The position numbers and the translations under genes were made by a program. A DNA stretch of 7,684 nt, taken from the NCBI GenBank assembly GCA_947377705.1, contig CANCGU010000126.1:1-7684 (forward strand). Reading direction: 5' to 3'. The notes beneath the pieces are model-generated. The model saw only the letters and a program-made list of their open reading frames with translations, was not told where the DNA came from and searched no databases. Shown piece by piece: positions 1 through 7,067 of the stretch. Every line of letters begins with the position of its first letter. Positions within the stretch are counted from its first letter, which is position 1. This DNA is from Comamonadaceae bacterium (lineage in GTDB: Bacteria > Pseudomonadota > Gammaproteobacteria > Burkholderiales > Burkholderiaceae).

Positions 1-1
1 C

Positions 2-2425
2 AGCCATGTGTCGCCTGTGCTCACGGCGCATCCCACTGAAGTGCAGCGCAAGAGCATCGTGGACGCAGAGCGTGGCATTGCACAACTCTTGAGCTTGCGT
101 GACGCCATCAAATCTCGCTCTGCCCTGCATGCGTCTGCCAAAGCGACTGATGCATTGGCATTGCGTGAACTTGCCGCCAACGAAATGCAACTGCGCGCAC
201 GCGTGTTGCAGTTGTGGCAAACGCGCTTGCTGCGCTTCACCAAACTCACGGTGTCGGATGAAATTGAAAACGCGCTGAGCTATTACGAATCCACATTCCT
301 CAGTGAAATTCCCAAGCTCTACGCTGACCTCGAAGCTGAGTTAGGTCACGCCCACGTCCACAGCTTTTTGCGCATGGGCCAATGGATTGGTGGCGACCGC
401 GATGGCAACCCCAACGTCAACGCTGACACCTTGCGCTTTGCGCTGCGTCGCCAATGCGATGTGGCCTTGCGTCACTACCTGACCGAGCTGCATTACCTCG
501 GCACTGAGTTATCGATGTCGGCCATGTTGGTCGATGTCACGCCAGAGATGCATGCCTTGGCCGACCGCTCGCCTGACACCAACGCGCACCGCCAAGACGA
601 GCCCTATCGCCGCGCCCTCACCGGCATGTACGCACGTTTGGCTGCCACGCTCAAAGACCTCACAGGGGGCGATGCGGCGCGCCATGCGGTGGCGCCACAA
701 AACCCTTATCTGTCAGCCCAAGAGTTACTCACCGATTTGCGCGTGATCGCTGAGTCGCTCGAAGCCCAACACGGCAGCGCCTTGATGGCACAACGCCTGA
801 CCCCTTTGATGCGTGCGGTGGAGGTGTTTGGCTTTCACCTCGCCACGGTGGACTTGCGCCAAAGCTCTGACCAGCACGAGTTGGTGGTGGCCGAGTTGCT
901 GGCCACAGCAGGCGTGGAGAAACACTATGTCAAGCTCAATGAAGCACAACGCGTTGAAGTACTGAACCAACTGCTGCACGACGCACGTCCGCTGCGCGTG
1001 ATGGGCGCCAACTATTCCGAACTCGCCCTCAAAGAACTGGCGATTTTCGAAACCGCACGCGAGATGTTGGAAACATTTGGCAAAGACGCGATTCGCCACT
1101 ACATCATCAGCCACACCGAAACCGTGAGTGACTTGCTCGAAGTGCTGTTGCTGCAAAAAGAAACCGGCTTGATGCGCGGCACCTTGGGCAGCAAAACATC
1201 GACGTGCGATTTGATTGTGGTGCCTTTGTTTGAAACCATCGAAGACTTGCGTTGTGCCGCCGACATCATGGGTGGCTTCTACGCCATCGACGGCGTGGCC
1301 AATTTGGTCAAGCGCAGCGGTGGTGAGCAAGACATCATGTTGGGCTACTCCGACAGCAACAAAGACGGCGGCATCTTCACCAGCAACTGGGAGCTTTATC
1401 GTGCCGAGATTGCCTTGGTCACTTTGTTTGATGGTTTATTCAAACAACACGACATCACCCTGCGCATGTTTCACGGCCGTGGCGGCACAGTCGGTCGTGG
1501 CGGCGGCCCCAGCTACCAAGCAATTTTGGCGCAGCCCCCAGGCACGGTGCGCGGGCAAATTCGTCTGACCGAGCAAGGCGAAGTGATTGGCTCCAAATAT
1601 GCCAACCCCGAAATTGGTCGACGCAATTTAGAAACCCTTGTAGCCGCCACCTTAGAAGCAACCCTGCTGCAAGCTACCAAGCCAGCACCGCAAGCGTTCT
1701 TAGATGCCGCGCAGTGGCTCTCACACGCCAGCATGGCCGCTTACCGTGGCTTGGTGTACGAGACGCCGGGCTTCACCGACTACTTCTTTGCGTCCACGCC
1801 TTTGCGTGAAATTGCAGAGCTCAACATTGGCTCACGCCCTGCAGCGCGTCCTAAAAGCGGTAATGCGTCACCACGCATTGAAGACTTGCGTGCCATCCCT
1901 TGGGGCTTTAGCTGGGGCCAATGCCGCTTGACCCTGCCTGGCTGGTTGGGCTTTGGCTCAGCGGTGGACCAGTTCATCCACCAGCACCCCACGCTCAAAC
2001 CCAAAGATGCGCTGGCCTTGCTGCAAAAAATGCAACGCCAATGGCCGTTCTTTCGCTCACTGCTGTCGAACCTCGACATGGTGTTGTCTAAGAGCGACCT
2101 AGGGCTGGCTTCACGCTACGCCGAGTTGGTCAGTGACACCCGCTTGCGCAAGAAGATTTTTGGGTTGATCGAGGCTGAATGGCACCGCACCTCAGATGCC
2201 TTGAAGCGCATCACCGGTGACAAACAGCGTTTGGTCAACAACGCCGCGCTGGAGCGCTCGATGCGCCACCGCTTCCCCTACATCGACCCATTGCACCATT
2301 TGCAAGTGGAATTGATTCGCCGTTATCGCGAAGGCAAGCGCCCGCAAGACCGTGATGAGAAAGCCCAACGCGGCATTCACATCTCGATCAACGGCATTGC
2401 GGCGGGGTTGCGCAACACCGGCTAA
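2..2425 (+). CDS. ppc: Phosphoenolpyruvate carboxylase, 5'-truncated by the window edge
   Basis: PEPC is a cytosolic enzyme that adds bicarbonate to phosphoenolpyruvate to give oxaloacetate and phosphate, refilling the TCA cycle. The frame is open to the window start (first full codon at 2), so the GTG at 8 is an internal codon. The visible part is about 807 codons. Family members are usually about 880-950 residues, so roughly 130 or more N-terminal residues lie upstream. Counting from the GTG at 8, the sequence shows LTAHPTE (5-11) with the catalytic His at 8, GGDRDGNPN (128-136), YSDSNKDGG (447-455), the glycine-rich catalytic loop [12 protein letters not shown] (488-499) and the signature C-terminus [12 protein letters not shown]. 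The Asn in that tail matches the one that binds the inhibitor aspartate in the E. coli enzyme (family knowledge). No frameshift or lost motif is visible. The gene converges on the dctP end of the operon across a shared terminator. Identity is very secure. Confidence 0.98.
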   Translation, partial: SHVSPVLTAHPTEVQRKSIVDAERGIAQLLSLRDAIKSRSALHASAKATDALALRELAANEMQLRARVLQLWQTRLLRFTKLTVSDEIENALSYYESTFLSEIPKLYADLEAELGHAHVHSFLRMGQWIGGDRDGNPNVNADTLRFALRRQCDVALRHYLTELHYLGTELSMSAMLVDVTPEMHALADRSPDTNAHRQDEPYRRALTGMYARLAATLKDLTGGDAARHAVAPQNPYLSAQELLTDLRVIAESLEAQHGSALMAQRLTPLMRAVEVFGFHLATVDLRQSSDQHELVVAELLATAGVEKHYVKLNEAQRVEVLNQLLHDARPLRVMGANYSELALKELAIFETAREMLETFGKDAIRHYIISHTETVSDLLEVLLLQKETGLMRGTLGSKTSTCDLIVVPLFETIEDLRCAADIMGGFYAIDGVANLVKRSGGEQDIMLGYSDSNKDGGIFTSNWELYRAEIALVTLFDGLFKQHDITLRMFHGRGGTVGRGGGPSYQAILAQPPGTVRGQIRLTEQGEVIGSKYANPEIGRRNLETLVAATLEATLLQATKPAPQAFLDAAQWLSHASMAAYRGLVYETPGFTDYFFASTPLREIAELNIGSRPAARPKSGNASPRIEDLRAIPWGFSWGQCRLTLPGWLGFGSAVDQFIHQHPTLKPKDALALLQKMQRQWPFFRSLLSNLDMVLSKSDLGLASRYAELVSDTRLRKKIFGLIEAEWHRTSDALKRITGDKQRLVNNAALERSMRHRFPYIDPLHHLQVELIRRYREGKRPQDRDEKAQRGIHISINGIAAGLRNTG

Positions 2426-2447
2426 ATCCAAGCAGCCTGCACAAAAA

Positions 2448-2473
2448 GAAACGCCACCCAAGGGTGGCGTTCT
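2448..2473. terminator. Bidirectional rho-independent terminator between ppc and dctP
   Basis: A 10-bp stem, AACGCCACCC (2450-2459) against GGGTGGCGTT (2462-2471), is separated by AA, so the closing pair probably opens to a 4-nt loop. With one bulged A it extends to AGA/TCT on the outside. Read on the minus strand, the stem is followed by a T-rich run (complement of 2441-2451, TTTCTTTTTGT), so it should end the gntK-dctQMP transcript well. Read on the plus strand the tail is only TTCTGC, so it is a weaker terminator for ppc. It lies 22 nt after the ppc stop and 25 nt after the dctP stop. Confidence 0.85.
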
Positions 2474-2498
2474 GCATAGCGCGTTGATCTAAAAGAAA

Positions 2499-3518
2499 TT
2501 ACTTCTTAGTGCGCAAACGTGTCAGCTCTTTCTGTGTGTCGCCCCACAGGTCCATGCCCACATTGGTGGCGATGCCTGCGTTGACGTGGGTGAGTTTGTC
2601 GCGCATGCGGTTGACTTCGGCCACCGACAACTCGTTGACTTGCATGCCTTTTGCTTTCAAGTCACCCAAGGCTTTGGCAGCTTCGTCACGCGTGTCTTTG
2701 CGCTCAAAGTCGCGGCTCACGCGTGCGGCATCAAGCAAGATTTTTTGTTCGGTCTTGCTCAAGCCATCCCACCACTTTTTGCTCACTGTGACGATCCAAG
2801 GGCTGTAAACGTGGTTGGTCACACTCAAGTACTTTTGCACTTCGTAGAACTTGCTCGACAAGATGGTGTTGTAAGGGTTTTCTTGGCCATCCACGGTTTT
2901 GGTTTCCAAAGCGCTGAACAACTCAGAGAAAGGCATAGGCACCGCATTCGCACCCAAGATCTTGAAACTGTCGAGATACACATTGTTTTGCATCACACGC
3001 AGCTTGACGTCGTTCAAGTCTTCCAGTTTGGTGACGGGGCGCTTGCTGTTGGTCAGGTTACGAAAACCGTTTTCCCAATAAGCCAAACCCACCAAACCTT
3101 TGTCTTGCAACTTGTCCATCACTTTTTGGCCGATGGGACCGTCCAATACCGCATCCGCTTCTTTGGCGTTGTTGAACAAGAAGGGGGTGTCCCACAAAGC
3201 CATCTCTTTGGTGATGCCTACCAACGTGGCGGTGGAGCCCACCATCATCTCTTGTGCGCCACCAATCAAGGCTTGTTGCATTTGGGTGTCAGGCCCCAAG
3301 GCGGCTGCGCCAATGGCGCGCACTTTCATCTTGCCGCCAGAGGCTTTTTCAACTTGCTCAGCAAACACCTTGGCCGCACGGCCTTGGTTGCTTTGCTCGT
3401 TCAAGCCATAGCCAAAGCGAATCAAACGGGGCTTGATGTCTTGCGCGAAGGCAGAAAACGAGGCACTGGCCACAGCCACGGTGGCTGCAGCAATCAGGGT
3501 TCGACGAAGAAAAGTCAT
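2499..3518 (-). CDS. dctP: TRAP transporter periplasmic substrate-binding protein (DctP family)
   Basis: This is the extracytoplasmic binding subunit of a TRAP transporter: it captures an organic acid in the periplasm and hands it to the DctQM membrane subunits, driven by the sodium or proton gradient. The protein is 339 residues, normal for DctP. It has a Sec signal peptide: RR near the N-terminus, a hydrophobic stretch at about 8-22, and an AFA|QD cleavage site near 25/26. Family landmarks are NGFRN (150-154), KLRV (172-175) and VDGQENP (209-215). Arg153 and Arg174 match by position the two arginines that hold the substrate carboxylate in SiaP-type proteins. The ATG at 3518 is set by a strong AAGGAG (3526-3531) seven bases upstream. 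It is the last gene of the operon, 24 nt after dctM, which differs from the common P-Q-M order. The substrate cannot be read from sequence. The link to gntK suggests gluconate or a similar sugar acid, not a C4-dicarboxylate, so the symbol denotes family only. Confidence 0.95.
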   Translation of the reverse strand: MTFLRRTLIAAATVAVASASFSAFAQDIKPRLIRFGYGLNEQSNQGRAAKVFAEQVEKASGGKMKVRAIGAAALGPDTQMQQALIGGAQEMMVGSTATLVGITKEMALWDTPFLFNNAKEADAVLDGPIGQKVMDKLQDKGLVGLAYWENGFRNLTNSKRPVTKLEDLNDVKLRVMQNNVYLDSFKILGANAVPMPFSELFSALETKTVDGQENPYNTILSSKFYEVQKYLSVTNHVYSPWIVTVSKKWWDGLSKTEQKILLDAARVSRDFERKDTRDEAAKALGDLKAKGMQVNELSVAEVNRMRDKLTHVNAGIATNVGMDLWGDTQKELTRLRTKK

Positions 3519-3542
3519 GGGAAGTCTCCTTGGGTTAAAAAC

Positions 3543-4835
3543 TTATCGCATCCACGCCACAGGGGCGGTCACGATTTGTGGGAACAAAACAAACGCAGTC
3601 AAGATGATGAGGTAGGTCACCAAAAACGGGTTCACCCCTTTGATGACTTGATGCATGGACAAACGCCCCACACCCGCCACCACATTGAGCACGGTGCCTA
3701 CAGGCGGCGTGATCAAACCAATCGCGCCATTGAGCACAAACATCAACCCGAAATACACGGGGTCAATGCCAGCCTTCACAGCGATGGGCAACATCACGGG
3801 CGCAAAAATCAAAATCGTGGGCGTCAAGTCAAGTGCCGTGCCAATCAGCACCAGTGTCACCATCATCACCGCCATCAACACGCGAGGGCTTTCCACCAAG
3901 GGACCTAACCAACCTGTCAACACAGTTGGCAAATCAGCCAAGGTGATCATGTAACTGGCCACTTGCGCACCCGCGCACAAAAACATTACCACGGCGGTAG
4001 TTTTAGCAGCGCGTACCAAGACCTCATGAATTTCTATCAGCTTCATCTCGCGGTGAATCACCAATGCGACCACCAAGGCATAAAACGCTGCCACCACCGC
4101 AGCTTCCGTGGGCGTGAAGATACCCGTCTTCATGCCACCAATGATGATGAGCGGCATCAGCATGGCCCAGAAGGCTTTGCGTGTGGCGTGCAAACGTTCG
4201 ATCAACGGCAACTTCTCACCGTGAGGCAAATCCATGTGACGCAGCTCAAGCTTCCAAGCGAAGATCAACCCAATGCCCATGATGATGCCGGGCACGATGC
4301 CAGACAAGAACAATGAGGAAATGGAGGTGTTGGTCGTGACGCCATAAATCACAAAAGGCATCGACGGCGGAATGATCGGCGCAATGATGCCGCCCGAGGC
4401 AATCAAGCCTGCCGAGGTGTGCATGGGGTAGCCCTGGCGTTTCATCATGGGCAACAAAATTGTGGCTAACGCGGCGGTGTCGGCCAAGGCAGAACCGCTC
4501 ATGCTGGCCATGAGCACCGCAGCACCAATCGCGACAAAGCCCAGACCACCCCGGATGTGTCCCACCCAAGCTTGCGCCATGTCGATGATGCGGCGGCTGA
4601 TACCGCCCGAGTTCATCAACTCACCGGCCAAGATAAAGAACGGTACGGCCAACAATGGAAAGCTGTCCACGCCCGCCACCAAGTTTTGCGCGAGCAACTG
4701 GGTGTCCCAAAAATCGAGGGTCCACGCCATGCCTGCGCCTGTGAGAACCAAAGCAAACGCCATGTTCAGACCTATACCCATGAGCAACAACATGCCCGCC
4801 GAGAAAACAATGAATGCTTGTGCTTCTGGTGTCAT
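3543..4835 (-). CDS. dctM: TRAP transporter large permease subunit (DctM family)
   Basis: This is the large inner-membrane subunit that forms the transport path of the TRAP system. It is 430 residues and almost wholly hydrophobic, consistent with about 12 membrane segments. Family signatures run through it in order: PFFILAGELMNSGGI (65-79), MSGSALADTAA (112-122), the hairpin APIIPPSMP (152-160), GIFTPTEAA (238-246), LDLTPTILIFAPVMLP (335-350) and the second hairpin ITPPVGTVLNVV (375-386). The two Pro-rich hairpins are the elevator tips known from TRAP structures (family knowledge). The ATG at 4835 follows the dctQ stop by 5 nt. A GGAG inside the last dctQ codons (4844-4847) is spaced properly for it, so translation is probably coupled to dctQ. 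No truncation or missing signature is seen. Confidence 0.97.
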   Translation of the reverse strand: MTPEAQAFIVFSAGMLLLMGIGLNMAFALVLTGAGMAWTLDFWDTQLLAQNLVAGVDSFPLLAVPFFILAGELMNSGGISRRIIDMAQAWVGHIRGGLGFVAIGAAVLMASMSGSALADTAALATILLPMMKRQGYPMHTSAGLIASGGIIAPIIPPSMPFVIYGVTTNTSISSLFLSGIVPGIIMGIGLIFAWKLELRHMDLPHGEKLPLIERLHATRKAFWAMLMPLIIIGGMKTGIFTPTEAAVVAAFYALVVALVIHREMKLIEIHEVLVRAAKTTAVVMFLCAGAQVASYMITLADLPTVLTGWLGPLVESPRVLMAVMMVTLVLIGTALDLTPTILIFAPVMLPIAVKAGIDPVYFGLMFVLNGAIGLITPPVGTVLNVVAGVGRLSMHQVIKGVNPFLVTYLIILTAFVLFPQIVTAPVAWMR

Positions 4836-4840
4836 GCTGT

Positions 4841-5341
4841 TTACTCCACGTCCACGCCGTGGTCAAAGTCCATCGGTTTGTTTTGAATCAGTTCCTTGAG
4901 TGCCATTAGGCCAATCGCCAATGAGGACAACAACACTGGCAATGGCAACAGCCAGTTGGGATAGCCCAACACCACCGAGTTGCTAGAGAAGCCTACTTCG
5001 ACTTGTTGCCAAGCCCCGCGACCCAACATCACACAGCTCACGATGACCAAAGCACGAATCAAGATCGTCAAAGCTTGGATGGTTTTGGGATGGTGGCGCA
5101 AACTCGCCACAAAGCTGGTGAAAGCCATGTGCTCACCCGCTGGATAAGCTGCGGTGGCGCCAATGAACACCATCCATACAAACAGCAAACGCGACAGCTC
5201 TTCACTCGCGGCAATGCCGCTGCCAAAGCCGTACCGCAATACCACGTTGAAAAACACGGCCACCGCCATGACACCCAGACACGCGGCCATCAGCACTTGC
5301 GCGATGGATTGACTGCGTGAGGTGGTTAGATTTGTACTCAT
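4841..5341 (-). CDS. dctQ: TRAP transporter small permease subunit (DctQ family)
   Basis: This is the small four-helix membrane subunit that pairs with DctM and scaffolds docking of the binding protein. It is 166 residues from the chosen start, normal for the family. Hydrophobic segments lie at about 13-34, 50-66, 88-106 and 128-148. Typical features are FNVVLRY (31-37), EELSR (47-51) with W56 in the next helix, GEHMAF (69-74) in the loop and a late GYPNW (126-130). An upstream in-frame ATG at 5365 would add 8 residues. The ATG at 5341 is preferred because a GAAGGAG (5347-5353) sits 5 nt before it and it overlaps the gntK stop as ATGA. This arrangement implies translational coupling to gntK. 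The sequence is poorly conserved in the family, but the position between gntK and dctM makes the call firm. Confidence 0.94.
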   Translation of the reverse strand: MSTNLTTSRSQSIAQVLMAACLGVMAVAVFFNVVLRYGFGSGIAASEELSRLLFVWMVFIGATAAYPAGEHMAFTSFVASLRHHPKTIQALTILIRALVIVSCVMLGRGAWQQVEVGFSSNSVVLGYPNWLLPLPVLLSSLAIGLMALKELIQNKPMDFDHGVDVE

Positions 5342-5856
5342 ACACACTCCTTCGTTTGCAACCAAACACAGACCTGCGCTTGGATGGTTTCAATACTTTG
5401 CGTGGCGTCTGCGGTGAACACACCCAATTCATCCACTGGTTTTTCTAGCGCCGCAAACTGACTGTCCACCAGTGCAGGTTGAAAGTAGTGGCCGGGACGT
5501 TGCGTCACACGGGCCATGGACTGCTCACGCGTGAGGTCTAGGTGCACAAAGCGCAGGCCCGGCACGCTTCTGCGCAAACGATCGCGGTAAGCTTTTTTCA
5601 ACGCCGAACAAGTCAGCACCGCATGCGGACCACGTTGAACCAGCTCGTCCGCCAACACGTCTAACCAACCGGCACGGTCTTCATCGGTCAGGGCAATGCC
5701 TGCACGCATTTTGTTGACGTTTTCGGCAGGGTGAAACTCATCCCCTTCAATCAACTGCCAGCCCATGGCCTGCGACAAAGCCGCGGCAAAACTGGACTTG
5801 CCGCAACCGGCCACACCCATGATGACCACAGGACAATTCAATTCAGATCCATTCAT
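5338..5856 (-). CDS. gntK: Gluconokinase (GntK family)
   Basis: This cytosolic enzyme phosphorylates D-gluconate with ATP to 6-phospho-D-gluconate, feeding the Entner-Doudoroff and pentose phosphate pathways. At 172 residues it has the usual size of the small P-loop gluconokinases. It shows Walker A GVAGCGKS (14-21), EGDEFHP (37-43) followed by NVNKMRAGIALTDEDR (46-61), CSALKKAYRDRLR (83-95) and RPGHYF (120-125). These align with E. coli GntK (GSGKS, DGDFLHP, CSALKKHYRDLLR, KGHFF). The ATG at 5856 is the only reasonable start, giving a 10-residue tail before the first strand, but no clear Shine-Dalgarno precedes it. It is the first gene of the operon and its TGA overlaps the dctQ ATG. An operator palindrome lies 11 bp upstream and an opposed GntR-like repressor is next door, which makes induction by gluconate or 6-phosphogluconate likely (inference). 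Shikimate kinase is excluded by the GntK-specific blocks. Confidence 0.96.
   Translation of the reverse strand: MNGSELNCPVVIMGVAGCGKSSFAAALSQAMGWQLIEGDEFHPAENVNKMRAGIALTDEDRAGWLDVLADELVQRGPHAVLTCSALKKAYRDRLRRSVPGLRFVHLDLTREQSMARVTQRPGHYFQPALVDSQFAALEKPVDELGVFTADATQSIETIQAQVCVWLQTKECV
5347..5353 (-). promoter_or_regulatory. Ribosome binding site of dctQ, inside the gntK coding end
   Basis: GAAGGAG on the minus strand lies 5 nt before the ATG at 5341 and falls within the last sense codons of gntK (Lys-Glu). It decides the dctQ start in favour of 5341 over the in-frame ATG at 5365. Confidence 0.8.
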
Positions 5857-5866
5857 TTGAAACTAA

Positions 5867-5880
5867 GGATAGCGCTATCC
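5867..5880. promoter_or_regulatory. Operator O1, palindromic GntR-type site at the gntK promoter
   Basis: GGATAGCGCTATCC is a perfect 14-bp palindrome with a central CG step, the usual form of LacI-family operators, where the hinge-helix leucine inserts at the centre. It directly abuts the inferred gntK -10 box and covers the likely transcription start, so a bound repressor would block initiation. A second copy of the core lies at 5935-5948. Assignment to the adjacent LacI-family protein is inference from position and symmetry. Confidence 0.85.
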
Positions 5881-5909
5881 AATATAGGTAAAAAGTAGAG
5901 AGCCTTCAG
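5881..5909 (-). promoter_or_regulatory. Candidate gntK-dctQMP operon promoter
   Basis: On the minus strand a TATATT (5886-5881, five of six to the sigma-70 -10 box) lies 17 bp downstream of CTGAAG (5909-5904). The latter shares only the TGA core with the -35 consensus. The start would fall near 5874, inside operator O1, giving a leader of only about 18 nt before the gntK ATG. The weak -35 suggests help from an activator. This is a prediction by eye. Confidence 0.5.
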
Positions 5910-5922
5910 TGATAACCATCAC
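5909..5922. promoter_or_regulatory. CRP/FNR-like dyad between the divergent promoters
   Basis: GTGATAACCATCAC is an inverted repeat (GTGAT / ATCAC, 4-bp spacer). Read as GTGA-N6-TCAC it has the core and spacing of a CRP-type half-site pair. Its centre (5915.5) would lie near -41 relative to both the inferred gntK and the inferred gntR start, the class II activator position. Whether a CRP-family protein of this organism uses it is unknown. Confidence 0.35.
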
Positions 5923-5934
5923 CTCGCTGCTCTC

Positions 5935-5948
5935 GGATAGCGCTATCA
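5935..5948. promoter_or_regulatory. Operator O2, palindromic GntR-type site at the gntR promoter
   Basis: GGATAGCGCTATCA repeats operator O1 in 13 of 14 bases. Its inner 12 bp (5936-5947) form a perfect palindrome with the same central CG. Its centre is 68 bp from that of O1, about 6.5 helical turns, and it overlaps the candidate gntR -10 box, which points to autorepression. Two near-identical palindromes in a 137-bp divergent region are very unlikely by chance. Confidence 0.85.
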
Positions 5949-5949
5949 T
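5944..5949 (+). promoter_or_regulatory. Candidate -10 box of gntR
   Basis: TATCAT matches the sigma-70 -10 consensus in five of six bases and overlaps O2. The start would be near A5956, a 38-nt leader before the gntR ATG. No good -35 is present 16-18 bp upstream, so the promoter is either weak or activator dependent. A later start within 5960-5975 cannot be excluded. Confidence 0.35.
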
Positions 5950-5993
5950 AAACAAACCACTTTGTTTTAAACCTAGCAAAAACCCTAGCTCCT

Positions 5994-7019
5994 ATGACGC
6001 AAAAAAACACCCGCTCCCGCGCCACTGGCCGTGTCACGCTGGCGGATGTGGCGGCCTTGGCACAAGTCAGCCCCATCACGGTGTCGCGGGCGTTACGCGG
6101 TGAGCGGGCCGTGGCCAGCGATTTGACTGAACGTGTCAAAGCCGCCGCGCTGCAGCTGGGCTACACGCCAGACCCCGCCGCGCGTGCGCTTGCCTCGCGC
6201 CACAGCGACCATGTGGCCGTGCTGATTCCTATGTTGTCGAACAACCTGTTTGTAGACGTGTTGGAGTCCATTCAAAAAACGCTGCGCCAAGCAGGCTATC
6301 AAACCCTCATTGGCATCACCCATTACGACACGCGTCAAGAAGAACAACTCTTGCGCGAGCAATTGCAGCATCGCCCAGCGGGCATCTTGGTCACAGGCCT
6401 AGACCGCAGCGAAGCTGCGCGCGCCTTGATTGAAAAAAGCGGCATTCCTTGTGTGCACATGATGGAGTTGGCTCAGTCACCCGAGGTCAACAGTGTGGGA
6501 TTTTCGCAAACACACGCGGCGATGACATTGACCGAGCATTTGCTCCAACGTGGCCGCCAACGCATTGCCTTTGCAGCGGCGCAACTTGACCCGCGAACCC
6601 TGCAGCGCTTGGACGGTTGGCGCAAAACACTCAAGGCAGCCAAGCTGTATGACAAAGCGCTGAGCTACACCAACAAGTCACCCTCATCGATGGCCTTGGG
6701 CGGTGAGATGCTTCAACACATCATGGCCAAGGACCCCAGCATTGATGCCATCTTTTTCTGTAACGACGACTTGGCGCAAGGGGCTTTGCTGGCGGCACAA
6801 CGCTTGAAAATCAAAGTACCGCAGCAGTTGGCCATCGCAGGTTTCAACGACCTCACAGGGAGCGACTTGATGGGCCCAGGCCTGACCACCATTCGCACGC
6901 CACGCGCCGCCATTGGTGAGGCGGCGGCACAAATGCTCCTGAGCTTGATGCGTGAAGAAGACGTCGCCACACCGAGTGTGGATGTAGGCTACGAGCTGAT
7001 GGTGCGTGGAAGTACCTAA
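5994..7019 (+). CDS. gntR: LacI-family transcriptional repressor, GntR-type (gluconate regulator)
   Basis: This is a DNA-binding repressor of the LacI/GalR family, most like E. coli GntR, whose inducer is gluconate. The protein is 341 residues, full length for the family. A helix-turn-helix spans 15-36 (TLADVAALAQVSPITVSRAL) and the hinge helix follows at 60-68 (DPAARALAS), with Leu67 at the place of the operator-intercalating leucine. The periplasmic-binding-protein-like effector core runs from about 72 to the end. GntR-like stretches include VAVLIPMLSNNLFVDVLESI (74-93), VNSVGF (165-170), AQLDPRTL (196-203), FFCNDDLAQGA (254-264) and VPQQLAIAGFND (275-286). There is no C-terminal tetramerisation helix as in LacI, so a dimer is expected. 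The ATG at 5994 gives a short basic tail before the HTH, but no clear Shine-Dalgarno precedes it. It is divergent from gntK, with operator O2 46-59 bp upstream of its start, so it probably represses itself and the operon. Family is certain; gluconate as ligand is likely. Confidence 0.93.
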   Translation: MTQKNTRSRATGRVTLADVAALAQVSPITVSRALRGERAVASDLTERVKAAALQLGYTPDPAARALASRHSDHVAVLIPMLSNNLFVDVLESIQKTLRQAGYQTLIGITHYDTRQEEQLLREQLQHRPAGILVTGLDRSEAARALIEKSGIPCVHMMELAQSPEVNSVGFSQTHAAMTLTEHLLQRGRQRIAFAAAQLDPRTLQRLDGWRKTLKAAKLYDKALSYTNKSPSSMALGGEMLQHIMAKDPSIDAIFFCNDDLAQGALLAAQRLKIKVPQQLAIAGFNDLTGSDLMGPGLTTIRTPRAAIGEAAAQMLLSLMREEDVATPSVDVGYELMVRGST

Positions 7020-7055
7020 GTCACCTCTAAGACGGGGCATGTCTAGGCGCTTGAT

Positions 7056-7061
7056 TACACT
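7056..7061 (+). promoter_or_regulatory. Possible -10 box giving a leaderless SDR transcript
   Basis: In the 48-bp gap after gntR, TACACT (four of six to the -10 consensus) ends 6 nt before the ATG at 7068. A start seven bases downstream would be the A of that ATG. No Shine-Dalgarno and no recognisable -35 are present. Read-through from gntR is an equal alternative, since I see no terminator in the gap. Confidence 0.2.
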
Positions 7062-7067
7062 CGCTGC

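Noticed and set aside
8..10. GTG as the start of ppc.
   Set aside because: The frame stays open to the window edge and the His of the catalytic HPTE would be residue 8, while in the family it lies near residue 138 or later. The GTG is an internal Val codon.
725..1330. A 201-codon minus-strand frame inside ppc.
   Set aside because: It lies wholly antisense to conserved PEPC sequence and has a biased His/Gln-rich composition typical of an antisense shadow.
2476..2485. ATAGCGCGTT after the terminator, resembling one operator half.
   Set aside because: Only the left half matches; the right half (GCGTT against GCTAT) is degraded and no promoter is near. A chance match is most likely.
2586..3908. 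A 440-codon open frame on the plus strand, antisense to dctP and the end of dctM, rich in His and Gln.
   Set aside because: It is the mirror of two well-supported genes whose codon use leaves the opposite strand open. It shows no recognisable domain or ribosome binding site and crosses a real gene boundary.
5867..5948. Repression by DNA looping between the two operators.
   Set aside because: The 68-bp centre spacing is near a half-integral number of turns, and the regulator ends soon after the effector domain without a tetramerisation helix.
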